The notes: generated by a model from the letters alone, not told the origin. A stretch of 7,920 nt of DNA from an uncultured Clostridia bacterium (GCA_946535695.1 CAMNDS010000038.1:1-7920), one strand, 5' to 3'; counted from the stretch's first letter, positions 1 to 6,686 are shown. A program made the numbers and translations.

Positions 1-436
1 AGTACCCTATGATAAATTTAAAATAATTAAAAACAAATTGTGTGAAGAAAACGCTAAGTACATTAATGCTATAAAGTCTGATTGGGAAGATGCAGCGAAA
101 GCGAAAAATGATTTTTCGGAAAATCATATTGTTTATTTATTACTTTTTTTTAAAGATGATAAAGGATTTAGGAATAGACAATTTATAAATGAAGAATTTA
201 GTAACAATGAACTTGTTTTACGTTATTATTGTGCACCTAATGTATTTATATGTTCTTTAAAAATAATCGGAAATAAATTGATCATCAGCCAATATGTAGA
301 AAGCGTCGTTGATAATAATGATGGGAAAGAATACAATATTCCTATTTTCGCTAAGGATAATATAAAGTTTGGCAATTCACAGTTTCTATTTGAGTTAGAA
401 TTGACAAAGCATGAAAAGAAACAAGTTAAATTTTGA
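1..436 (+). CDS. 3' end of an unrecognised protein (5'-truncated by the window edge)
   Basis: The frame is open from position 2 to the TGA at 434-436 (144 residues visible) with no stop before the left edge, so this is the C-terminal part of a longer gene. The only in-window start candidate near the front is a TTG at 38, which has no convincing ribosome binding site. The visible protein is charged and Asn/Lys-rich, with a helical start (around NAIKSDWEDAAKAKND) followed by alternating hydrophobic beta-like segments (HIVYLLLFF, VFICSLKIIG, LIISQYV) and a basic tail. The last strands (DNIKFGNSQFLFEL) faintly recall the end of an FHA domain, but the diagnostic Ser/Arg/His and Asn residues of FHA domains are not visible, so no family is assigned. 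There is no signal peptide or membrane segment in the visible part. I see no clear terminator after it. The coding call is fairly secure; the function is unknown. Confidence 0.7.
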   Translation, partial: VPYDKFKIIKNKLCEENAKYINAIKSDWEDAAKAKNDFSENHIVYLLLFFKDDKGFRNRQFINEEFSNNELVLRYYCAPNVFICSLKIIGNKLIISQYVESVVDNNDGKEYNIPIFAKDNIKFGNSQFLFELELTKHEKKQVKF

Positions 437-560
437 TGAGTTAAATAATTAATCTTCCTTCAGGGCTTCTTAAAGAGTGTTTTGAATCATTTTTATTTAA
501 GTATTGACATTTGTTTGAAAAGTAAAATTTAATTAAGTTGATGCGGGTAATTAGAGGTTT
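437..560. other. AT-rich intergenic stretch with nothing recognised
   Basis: Between the first gene and the palindromic repeat region there is no open frame of note and no clear factor-independent terminator. A TTGACA at 504-509 is followed after 18 nt by TTTAAT (528-533). This is a possible promoter-like pair, but no obvious gene starts behind it. Confidence 0.4.
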
Positions 561-650
561 ACTCCGACATCGTCGGTAAGTTTTGAAGACAAAAGTATCC
601 TTTCTCCGGCGATGCCGAAGAGTTTGTTATTGATTTCGAAAGAAGTCTAT
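561..650. repeat. Palindromic intergenic repeat region (two hairpins plus a TTTCGAAAGAAGT end motif)
   Basis: Two short GC-rich hairpins stand out in AT-rich DNA. The first has a 5-bp stem CCGAC/GTCGG (564-568/572-576) with loop ATC. The second has stem TCTCCGGC/GCCGAAGA (603-610/614-621) with loop GAT and one C-A mismatch. Read in reverse, the first hairpin also has loop GAT, so the two lie in inverted orientation and could also pair with each other. At 634-646 lies TTTCGAAAGAAGT, identical over 13 nt to 4626-4638 in the other non-coding gap. The reverse complement of the right flank (TAATAGA followed by a pyrimidine-rich link and CTTTCGAAA) matches the left end of the element at 4517. It is interpreted as a degenerate or partial copy of the same mobile or REP-like element. 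A left end could not be assigned. Confidence 0.6.
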
Positions 651-693
651 TAATTTTTTTATCCGTTCTAAAAGCATCGATAATTTGTTAGTA

Positions 694-722
694 TTGCATA
701 TTTTTTCTTTATAATATATCAT
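694..722 (+). promoter_or_regulatory. Putative sigma-A promoter for the LRR surface protein gene
   Basis: TTGCAT (694-699) is followed after 17 nt by TATCAT (717-722). An alternative -10 is the perfect TATAAT at 710-715, paired with TTGTTA (685-690) at a 19-nt spacing. Either would give a leader of about 30-45 nt before the start at 764. The promoter is inferred from consensus only. Confidence 0.45.
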
Positions 723-751
723 ATCTTAAGTGAATTAAATATCAAATATGC

Positions 752-757
752 GAGGTG
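752..757 (+). promoter_or_regulatory. Shine-Dalgarno site that decides the start of the LRR gene
   Basis: GAGGTG at 752-757 is a good ribosome binding site 6 nt before the GTG at 764. The GTG at 755-757 is also in frame, but it is part of this motif and has no site of its own. Position 764 is therefore preferred as the start. Confidence 0.65.
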
Positions 758-763
758 TTTAGC

Positions 764-3049
764 GTGATTCATCAGACTAATGTTTATCAAATCGAGTACG
801 AAAGGCATCTTTTTTTCAGACACATAAGAATTTTTTTGATAAGTTTTTTCGTTTGCTTAGTAGCTATGCTTTTTATGAAAATTCTTACACGAGGAGTCGA
901 AAAGCAAACCATTGGTGATTTTACGTATGAACTTGACAGTACCACGATGGCCGCAAAAATTACGAAATACAATGGCAGTGACGAAGCTGTAAATATCGAA
1001 GGCACTATTAACTACGGAGGAAACGATTATGCCGTCACAGTCATTGGCAAACAAGCATTTCTGGGAAATCAAACTATAAAATCTCTCACCGGTAATTCAA
1101 TTTTAAAAATTGGAGATTCTGCGTTGAAACAATGTAAAAAATTGGAAACTGTGGAATTTAACAACGTTATTTTTGTTTCAAACTGGGTATTTGCTTCGAC
1201 CTCATTGAAAAAAATAGATTTACCTAACGTTATATTTATTGGTCACTATACTTTTAACGATTGTCCACAATTAGAAGAAGTTAGTTTCCCTGAACTAATT
1301 TACCTAGAAAGTCATGTATTTTACGATTATGAAGGCTCTATTAATGATAAAATTAAAACGTTATATTTACCAAAAGTAACTTTTATAGCAAATCAATCAT
1401 TTAAACTTGGTGCTATCGAAAAGATTATTTTGCCGAATTTAATTTTTGTTGATAAGCATTTTTTTACAGATGTTAAAAATGGCCTAGTTCTTGAAGTGCC
1501 GAAAACTATAAAAAATCTATTGGAAGTGTTACCAAATCGTCAAAACGTTTCAATAAACTATGTTTATGAAAGACCTAATAGTAAATTATTAAATAATTCA
1601 TTTAAAAATATAAATGAACTTGAAAATAAAATTAATAAAATAAAGGAAGCATTGTCTGAAGAATATAGTAAATATGGTGTTGAAATAAAAGTAGGGGGGC
1701 AACATGAATATACAGCATATGACAATAACAGAGATTCTAAATATTATGCAGTTAATTTTTATACGGATAGTGACATATATGAATATGAAAGAATCAATCA
1801 ATATTTTTTATTTTTAGTTGCACCGCTTAAAACTAAATTTTTGGAAAAAGGTAGCACATATGAACATGAAAAAGAAATTACAACATTGGAATATAATGGC
1901 AACGATCAAACGCCGGAAGTTAAAATTACAGATGGAAAGTACGAATTGAAAAAAGATGTTGATTATAAATTAATTTGTGATAATTTTACAGATGCTGGAA
2001 AAGAAAAGTCAGTTTTTATTGAGTTTATCGGGGATTATTTTGGGCTTGATAGTATCCGTCAAAATTTTGAAATAACACCCAAAGATGCTTCGAATTTTGA
2101 TATTGAGTATGAAAAAATTCATATTTATGATGGCAAGAACCCTGAATTCAAAATAAAAGGCAACGAAAAAGAACTTGTTTTAGACATGGACTACAAAATC
2201 ATCTCAGATAAAGATATAAAAGAAATCGGTACCCACAACGTGAAAATTCAATATATTGGAAATTATACAGGTGAAAAAAATGATATTAAATTTGACGTAG
2301 TAGTAGATAAATCAAATTGGGGTGAAGAAATTGATAATCATGGTGTTATAAACTATGTTGATTCTCATGGCAAAACCAGTGCCGAAGTAACTGGGAATAA
2401 TGTTGTTTGGTTAAAAGAGAGTTCCGACAATACAAGTGCTTGGTACGCAGTTGATAATTCAAACGGGACTTTTAGAATTGGCTCCAGATTTTGGGTTCAA
2501 TGGCTTAGCCCTGAAAACGATAAAAAAGAATTTGAAAAATATTATAATAAATTAGACGATGAATACAAAAAGCAAGTTGAAAATAATAAATTATGGATAT
2601 TTTTAACGGGAGTTACTGATCCTGACGGGAATGATTATGCAAATTTGGATGGAAATATTGGTTATTATATTCAACTCGGCGAAGACTGGGATAAAAATGA
2701 TGTAAAAGCTGTTTTTATAGATGACCATAAGGATAGTGTTTTAGAAGTTTCATATGAAAATTTAATGTCCCCAGAAGGAAATAAAGAATTTGCCAAACTT
2801 TCCATGAAGCATTTTTCACCATATTTAATTTATGACAGCATTTCACCTAATGTTTTGCCAGATGATAAAAATTCAGACAGTTCTAAAAATAGTGAAGAGG
2901 ATAATAAAAAAATTAAGAGTAAAAATCTTGTTTATGATGTAAATTCTGGTTTAGTTTTAAAAATTTCTATTTTAGTTATTTTTATTTTAACTTCAACTGC
3001 TTTAATTATATTATATAAATTAAAATATAAAAGTAATAAAAAATTGTAA
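764..3049 (+). CDS. BspA-like leucine-rich-repeat surface protein with Ig-like repeats and membrane anchors
   Basis: A 761-residue protein starting at GTG 764. A basic N-terminus precedes a hydrophobic segment (about residues 21-41, IRIFLISFFVCLVAMLF), a signal-anchor or uncleaved signal. Residues ~50-90 match the usual lead-in of BspA/LRR_5 proteins (GDFTYEL, then AVTVIGKQAFLG). Residues ~90-245 hold BspA-type LRRs, with the pattern LxxIxLPxVxxIGxxxFxxC visible in SLKKIDLPNVIFIGHYTF. Two Ig-like repeats follow (~365-440 and ~445-515), each with a DYK core, a Gly-x-Tyr-x-Gly turn (GDYFG, GNYTG) and a closing strand such as FEITPKD. These are typical of Clostridia surface proteins. Residues ~520-700 form a further domain ending in KHFSPYLIYD, also seen in such proteins. 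A Ser/Asn/Asp/Lys-rich linker leads to a second membrane segment (~727-749) and a basic tail, with no LPXTG motif. The protein is probably displayed outside the cell and binds a partner or matrix; the ligand is unknown. It is monocistronic and convergent with the kinase gene. Confidence 0.85.
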   Translation: MIHQTNVYQIEYERHLFFRHIRIFLISFFVCLVAMLFMKILTRGVEKQTIGDFTYELDSTTMAAKITKYNGSDEAVNIEGTINYGGNDYAVTVIGKQAFLGNQTIKSLTGNSILKIGDSALKQCKKLETVEFNNVIFVSNWVFASTSLKKIDLPNVIFIGHYTFNDCPQLEEVSFPELIYLESHVFYDYEGSINDKIKTLYLPKVTFIANQSFKLGAIEKIILPNLIFVDKHFFTDVKNGLVLEVPKTIKNLLEVLPNRQNVSINYVYERPNSKLLNNSFKNINELENKINKIKEALSEEYSKYGVEIKVGGQHEYTAYDNNRDSKYYAVNFYTDSDIYEYERINQYFLFLVAPLKTKFLEKGSTYEHEKEITTLEYNGNDQTPEVKITDGKYELKKDVDYKLICDNFTDAGKEKSVFIEFIGDYFGLDSIRQNFEITPKDASNFDIEYEKIHIYDGKNPEFKIKGNEKELVLDMDYKIISDKDIKEIGTHNVKIQYIGNYTGEKNDIKFDVVVDKSNWGEEIDNHGVINYVDSHGKTSAEVTGNNVVWLKESSDNTSAWYAVDNSNGTFRIGSRFWVQWLSPENDKKEFEKYYNKLDDEYKKQVENNKLWIFLTGVTDPDGNDYANLDGNIGYYIQLGEDWDKNDVKAVFIDDHKDSVLEVSYENLMSPEGNKEFAKLSMKHFSPYLIYDSISPNVLPDDKNSDSSKNSEEDNKKIKSKNLVYDVNSGLVLKISILVIFILTSTALIILYKLKYKSNKKL

Positions 3050-3103
3050 AAATTAGACTTTCGAATATATCTCGTAAAATTATATTTTTTCCACTTGAAA
3101 AAC

Positions 3104-4192
3104 TCAAGATCCAATGCTTCTCTCCAGTGTTAACGGAGAGAAACTAATTTTTTTTAGTTCATTAAGTATTTGATTTTCATCCATTTTCCGCAAAGATCTT
3201 TTGAGATTTTTGATTGATTTCAATCTTTCTTTTCTACCATACATACCGTTGTCTAAAGCAGTTTGTAAGATTTCAGAAACAATTTTTTGAACAATCTCTT
3301 CCATCGATTTTTCACATTTGTATTCTTGTTTGCTAGTCTGGCGTATTTCTATTTTATTATCTTTGTAAAAAATGCAATTTGCGAATAATGGTCTTTTAAA
3401 GTCATATTTTGATTTATTATTTTGTAATTCTGTTATTATATTTACAAGAATATTCGAAATTCCTTTGGCACTAAAGTCGTATTTATTTTCTATCTGGTAA
3501 ATTAAATTATTTTTAAAATCAGAAATTTGAGCAATTTCGTTTACGTTAAAAAAAGGAATATCGTTATTTGAAATTTCATCTAAGTAATCATATAACATAT
3601 CCCACTTGTGCCTTTGTCCTCTGATCCTTGGAACAAATTTTTCCATAACGTTTAAAAGTATTTTGGCCAAATTACGAATTGAATCTGTATGATCCATGTC
3701 ACCAAAGTCAACTAGCACAGGAATCATGCCACTTTTTCTAACCATTATGTTTCTGTACTTCATGTCACCTTTGTAATAGCCATTATAATTTTTAAAAATT
3801 TCCATAGCATTAAATAATCCAATACACCATTTTTCAATGAAAAAATCTAAATCTAATTTTCCATCCTTTTTTTCGTATTCATTGCACCATGTTCCTAAGT
3901 TAACTCCATCAATACATTCATAAATAAAATTTCGATTATTTAAAACATTATCAACATACATTAAATTTTCACTTAATTTTTTGCCTTTTAACTTGCTAGC
4001 TACAAAATATTCTTGAATATCAAACAAGTGTTTGCCTTCACCACCGCTTTTCAAAACTAATCCAGGGTATTTATTATACTTAAACAATTGGCCTTGACCG
4101 CCACCATCAAAACATTCACCTTTTTCACGCCACTCTATTATTATCAATATTGCTACTGCTTTCAATATTATTTTCCATTGCAAAAACAACAA
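3104..4192 (-). CDS. Protein-kinase-fold protein, probably frameshifted from an upstream signal peptide
   Basis: The reading frame spans 362 codons if it begins at the TTG at 4192, but this is unlikely to be the natural start. It has no clear Shine-Dalgarno site and lies downstream of a well-formed start in another frame (ATG 4253). Kinase hallmarks appear in order: a glycine-rich loop (GGGQGQLFKY, ~4080-4110); the ATP-binding Lys in LVLKSGG; a hinge-like YECIDGVNLG; the catalytic loop YKGDMKYRNIMV with Asp at 3764-3766, Lys at 3758-3760 and Asn at 3749-3751; and VDFGDMD with the metal-binding Asp at 3707-3709. All residues needed for phosphotransfer are therefore present. After DFG the chain goes within about six residues to DSIRNLAKILL, which resembles the alpha-F helix, so the activation loop and APE segment are missing. 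A helical, Lys-rich C-terminal region follows (SKQEYKCEKSMEEIVQKIV, then KERLKSIKNLKRSLRKM). The substrate is unknown; small-molecule kinases of the same fold are possible. No clear terminator was found downstream on this strand. Confidence 0.7.
   Translation of the reverse strand: MLFLQWKIILKAVAILIIIEWREKGECFDGGGQGQLFKYNKYPGLVLKSGGEGKHLFDIQEYFVASKLKGKKLSENLMYVDNVLNNRNFIYECIDGVNLGTWCNEYEKKDGKLDLDFFIEKWCIGLFNAMEIFKNYNGYYKGDMKYRNIMVRKSGMIPVLVDFGDMDHTDSIRNLAKILLNVMEKFVPRIRGQRHKWDMLYDYLDEISNNDIPFFNVNEIAQISDFKNNLIYQIENKYDFSAKGISNILVNIITELQNNKSKYDFKRPLFANCIFYKDNKIEIRQTSKQEYKCEKSMEEIVQKIVSEILQTALDNGMYGRKERLKSIKNLKRSLRKMDENQILNELKKISFSPLTLERSIGS
3118..3155 (+). terminator. Putative terminator of the LRR gene, inside the 3' end of the opposite-strand kinase gene
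   Basis: A perfect 8-bp stem, TTCTCTCC (3118-3125) and GGAGAGAA (3135-3142), has a 9-nt loop and is followed by eight T at 3148-3155 after a 5-nt gap. The T tract lies on the + strand side only, so it would stop transcripts from the LRR gene, which ends 69 nt upstream. The 5-nt gap before the T tract makes it imperfect. Confidence 0.5.
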
Positions 4193-4253
4193 TAGGATTT
4201 ATAACCAACAAAGTTACACCGAGACATAAAAACTTACGAAATTTCATATTCAT
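4125..4253 (-). CDS. Signal-peptide ORF, likely the true 5' end of the kinase-fold gene
   Basis: The ATG at 4253 has an excellent Shine-Dalgarno site (AAAGGAG, 4259-4265, 5-nt spacer) and a promoter just upstream. It encodes 42 residues. A basic start (MNMKFRKF) is followed by a hydrophobic core (LCLGVTLLVINPIVV) and a plausible signal peptidase I site after VFA, then a polar segment (MENNIESSSNIDNN), then TGA at 4125-4127. The kinase frame overlaps from 4198 and is +1 relative to this one. Skipping one base at or before the TGA would join 42 residues to 340 kinase-frame residues, giving a secreted protein of about 382 residues. A one-base insertion (or two-base loss), an assembly error, or programmed +1 frameshifting could each explain this. 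A free 42-residue peptide is possible but less likely. Confidence 0.6.
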   Translation of the reverse strand: MNMKFRKFLCLGVTLLVINPIVVFAMENNIESSSNIDNNRVA

Positions 4254-4258
4254 AAAAA

Positions 4259-4265
4259 CTCCTTT
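4259..4265 (-). promoter_or_regulatory. Shine-Dalgarno site of the signal-peptide/kinase gene
   Basis: AAAGGAG lies 5 nt before the ATG at 4253. It fixes translation initiation in the signal-peptide frame, not at the TTG at 4192. Confidence 0.75.
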
Positions 4266-4297
4266 ATATTTTTTAAAATTTATGATACCGTGCAATT

Positions 4298-4325
4298 ATT
4301 ATAATATATAAATTTAAAAAGTCAA
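4298..4325 (-). promoter_or_regulatory. Strong sigma-A promoter of the signal-peptide/kinase gene
   Basis: Read on the - strand, TTGACT (4325-4320) is followed after 16 nt by a perfect TATAAT (4303-4298). The leader would be about 38 nt to the ATG at 4253. This is the best promoter match in the window and argues that the gene is, or recently was, expressed. Confidence 0.7.
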
Positions 4326-4516
4326 GTGTTTTTTATTATTTTTTATATATTTTTGCGCTGTACTTGTTTATGCATTTGTCGTCGCAGTCAAAAATTAAAA
4401 ATTAACAGGTATTGCTAAAAGTAAATTAAATAATAGATTCATATAAAATTACGGGCATTTCCAAAAAGAATAGAAGTTATAAATTAATATAACATTATTT
4501 CTATGTATAAATATAG
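4326..4516. other. AT-rich intergenic stretch with nothing recognised
   Basis: No coding frame, RNA gene or clear hairpin was found here. The only structure noted is TAATAGATTC at 4431-4440, which recurs exactly at 4517-4526 at the left edge of the palindromic element. Confidence 0.4.
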
Positions 4517-4638
4517 TAATAGATTCCTTTCGAAACTAGTAATCTATGTTGAAAAAATAAGACGAATCATCTCTCCGGCGACGCCGGAGAAAGTTATTTT
4601 AACTTAATTTTTCAGTATTTTTCAGTTTCGAAAGAAGT
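4517..4638. repeat. MITE-like palindromic element with terminal inverted repeats
   Basis: CTTTCGAAACT at 4527-4537 is repeated in perfect inverted orientation (AGTTTCGAAAG) at 4624-4634, bounding 108 bp. In the middle sits a perfect 8-bp GC-rich hairpin, TCTCCGGC (4572-4579) and GCCGGAGA (4583-4590), with loop GAC. The left end continues outward as TAATAGATTC, matching the reverse complement of the right end of the repeat region at 561-650. The right end AAAGAAGT also matches that region. The interior contains an exact tandem 10-mer (ATTTTTCAGT at 4607-4616 and 4617-4626). A further inverted pair, ATAGATT/AATCTAT (4519-4525/4541-4547), flanks the left terminal repeat. There is no transposase gene and no room for one, so this would be a non-autonomous or REP-like element. 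Confidence 0.6.
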
Positions 4639-4658
4639 TCATTTTTGTAAAACCAACG

Positions 4659-4681
4659 AAAAAAAATTAAAGGCCTTTTAA
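4659..4681 (-). terminator. Weak possible terminator after uvrB
   Basis: On the - strand, 38 nt after the uvrB stop, the palindrome AAAGGCCTTT within a TTAAA/TTTAA stem is followed by eight T (plus-strand A at 4659-4666). The stem is short and mostly A-T, so it is a weak candidate. Confidence 0.35.
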
Positions 4682-4718
4682 CTCAAATATTTTCGGTATT
4701 TATAACTTTAATTTATTT

Positions 4719-6680
4719 TTAATTCACTTTCAATTTATTTATTTCATCACGCAAAAAAGCTGCATGTTCAAATTCGAGCATTTTCGCTGCGTACTTCATT
4801 TCTTTTGTAAGAGCTTCGATTAATTTTTCTCTTTCTTTTTTAGTTATTTTTTTGCAACTTTCTGTATTTTTCAAAGCCCCACTACTAGATATCCCTAAAA
4901 CCTCTGAGATACCTTTTTTTACAGTCTTAGGAACTATATTATACTTTTTATTATACTCAATTTGTAAATTTCTTCTGCGCTGAGTTTCGTTTATAGCAAC
5001 TTCCATCGACTGAGTTATCGCGTCAGCATACATTATGACTTTTCCGTTTGCATTTCGTGCAGCTCTGCCGATAGTTTGAATTAAAGAACGCTCAGAACGC
5101 AAAAACCCCTCTTTGTCGGCATCTAAAATAGCGACTAAAGATACTTCGGGAATATCAAGTCCCTCGCGTAAAAGATTTATTCCGATTAGAACATCTATTT
5201 TGCCAAGTCTTAGATCTCTTATTATTTCCATTCTTTCGATAGTATCAACATCACTGTGCAAATATCTTACTTTTATTTCTAATTCTTCAAGATATTTTGT
5301 CAAATTCTCGGCCATTTTTTTAGTAAGGGTCGTGACCAAAACTCGTTCTTTTAATTTTATTCTTGAATTTATTTCTCCGATTAAATCGTCAATCTGACCT
5401 TCAACCAATCTTACGTCGATTTCTGGGTCTAAAAGTCCAGTCGGACGTATTATTTGCTCAACTATGTTATTTTTACTCTTTTCAAGTTCAAAATCACCAG
5501 GAGTAGCACTTACAAAAATTACTTGGTTTATTTTTTCATAAAATTCGTCAAAAGTCATAGGGCGATTATCATAAGCCGATGGAAGCCTAAAACCGTTTTC
5601 GATTAAATTGTCTTTTCTTGCTTTATCTCCTGCATACATGGCTCTTATTTGCGGCAACGTTACATGTGATTCGTCTATAAACAGCAAAAAATCTTTGGGA
5701 AAATAATCAAAAAGAGTAAACGGCGGGCTGCCGGGAGCTCTTTCTGACATTATTCTTGAATAATTTTCGATTCCTTTGCAAAAACCTGTTTCTTTTAATA
5801 ATTCGATGTCACATTTTACTCTCTGCTCGATTCGCTGGGCTTCGATTAATTTATTATTTTTTCTGAAAAACTCAACTCGTTCATGCATTTCGTTTTCGAT
5901 TTCAATCAAAGCTTTTTCGAGCTTTTCTTTTGGAACGATATAATGCGAAGCAGGATAAATCGCAGTATGTTTTAATAATTTTTCGATTTGACCTGTAACC
6001 GGATTAACTTCACAAATTCTGTCAACTTCATCGCCAAAAAACTCGATTCTTATCAAAAAATTATTCGACATTGCAGGAAAAATTTCTAGAACATCGCCGC
6101 GAACTCTAAATTTATTTCTAGTTAAATTTGTATCATTGCGTTCATATTGAATTTCGATTAATTTTTTTATAATTTCATCGCGACTTTTTTTAATTCCAAG
6201 CCTTAAAGATATTACCATTGTGCGGTAATCTATAGGATTACCCAAACTATATATACACGAAACACTTGAAACTATTATGACGTCACGTCTTTCGGAAAGC
6301 GCAGAAGTCGCCGAATGCCTGAGCTTATCGATCTCATCGTTTATTGCCGAATCTTTTTCGATATAAGTATCTGTCGAAGCTATATAAGCTTCGGGCTGAT
6401 AATAATCGTAATAACTTACAAAATACTCAACAGCGTTATCTGGGAAAAAATTTTTAAATTCGCTGCAAAGTTGCGCAGCAAGAGTTTTATTATGCGCCAA
6501 AACCAGAGTCGGCTTTTGAACTTGCTCGATTATATTTGCCATGGTAAAAGTTTTTCCAGAACCCGTGACTCCCAAAAGAGTTTGTTCTTTTATGCCAAAA
6601 TTTATTCCGCTCGAGAGCGCTCTTACAGCCTTAATCTGGTCGCCCTGAAGTTCAAAATTTGATTTTATTTTAAAATTCAT
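4719..6680 (-). CDS. uvrB: UvrABC excinuclease subunit B
   Basis: Complete, 653 residues from ATG 6680, which is normal for UvrB. It is the DNA helicase-like damage-verification subunit of nucleotide excision repair: it is loaded by UvrA, inserts a beta-hairpin into the lesion and recruits UvrC. Visible features in order: Q-motif region (FELQGDQ); Walker A GVTGSGKT (37-44); the beta-hairpin region with YYDYYQPEAYI and the DEIDKLRHSAT segment; DEXX-box FIDESH with VTLPQIRAM; SATPGDFE; RPTGLLDP; the helicase C domain with LLREGLDIPEVSLV; motif VI QTIGRAARN; and a C-terminal UVR motif (EMKYAAKMLEFEHAAFLRDEI) that binds UvrC. All expected motifs are intact. A TTG at 6692 is in frame upstream, but GAGG (6687-6690) lies 6 nt before the ATG, so 6680 is chosen. 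No uvrA or uvrC is in the window. The upstream gene on this strand, a phosphatase, ends 62 nt away. Confidence 0.97.
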   Translation of the reverse strand: MNFKIKSNFELQGDQIKAVRALSSGINFGIKEQTLLGVTGSGKTFTMANIIEQVQKPTLVLAHNKTLAAQLCSEFKNFFPDNAVEYFVSYYDYYQPEAYIASTDTYIEKDSAINDEIDKLRHSATSALSERRDVIIVSSVSCIYSLGNPIDYRTMVISLRLGIKKSRDEIIKKLIEIQYERNDTNLTRNKFRVRGDVLEIFPAMSNNFLIRIEFFGDEVDRICEVNPVTGQIEKLLKHTAIYPASHYIVPKEKLEKALIEIENEMHERVEFFRKNNKLIEAQRIEQRVKCDIELLKETGFCKGIENYSRIMSERAPGSPPFTLFDYFPKDFLLFIDESHVTLPQIRAMYAGDKARKDNLIENGFRLPSAYDNRPMTFDEFYEKINQVIFVSATPGDFELEKSKNNIVEQIIRPTGLLDPEIDVRLVEGQIDDLIGEINSRIKLKERVLVTTLTKKMAENLTKYLEELEIKVRYLHSDVDTIERMEIIRDLRLGKIDVLIGINLLREGLDIPEVSLVAILDADKEGFLRSERSLIQTIGRAARNANGKVIMYADAITQSMEVAINETQRRRNLQIEYNKKYNIVPKTVKKGISEVLGISSSGALKNTESCKKITKKEREKLIEALTKEMKYAAKMLEFEHAAFLRDEINKLKVN

Positions 6681-6686
6681 TAAAAG

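Noticed and set aside
1..436. FHA domain in the first gene, forming a phospho-signalling set with the kinase and phosphatase
   Set aside because: Only the last strand pattern is suggestive. The phosphopeptide-binding residues are not visible, and the genes are separated and on different strands.
504..533. TTGACA-18-TTTAAT as a promoter for a small RNA from the palindromic region
   Set aside because: The -10 is poor and there is no clear RNA end or conserved fold beyond the repeat hairpins.
755..757. GTG at 755 as the start of the LRR gene
   Set aside because: It is part of the GAGGTG ribosome binding site that serves the GTG at 764.
4192..4192. TTG at 4192 as the natural start of the kinase-fold gene
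   Set aside because: It lacks a clear Shine-Dalgarno site and sits inside a signal-peptide frame that has a much better start and promoter.
6315..6662. Open frame of 115 codons on the + strand opposite uvrB
   Set aside because: It is a shadow of the conserved uvrB coding sequence, with no ribosome binding site or family resemblance. The same applies to the open frame at 5113-5397.
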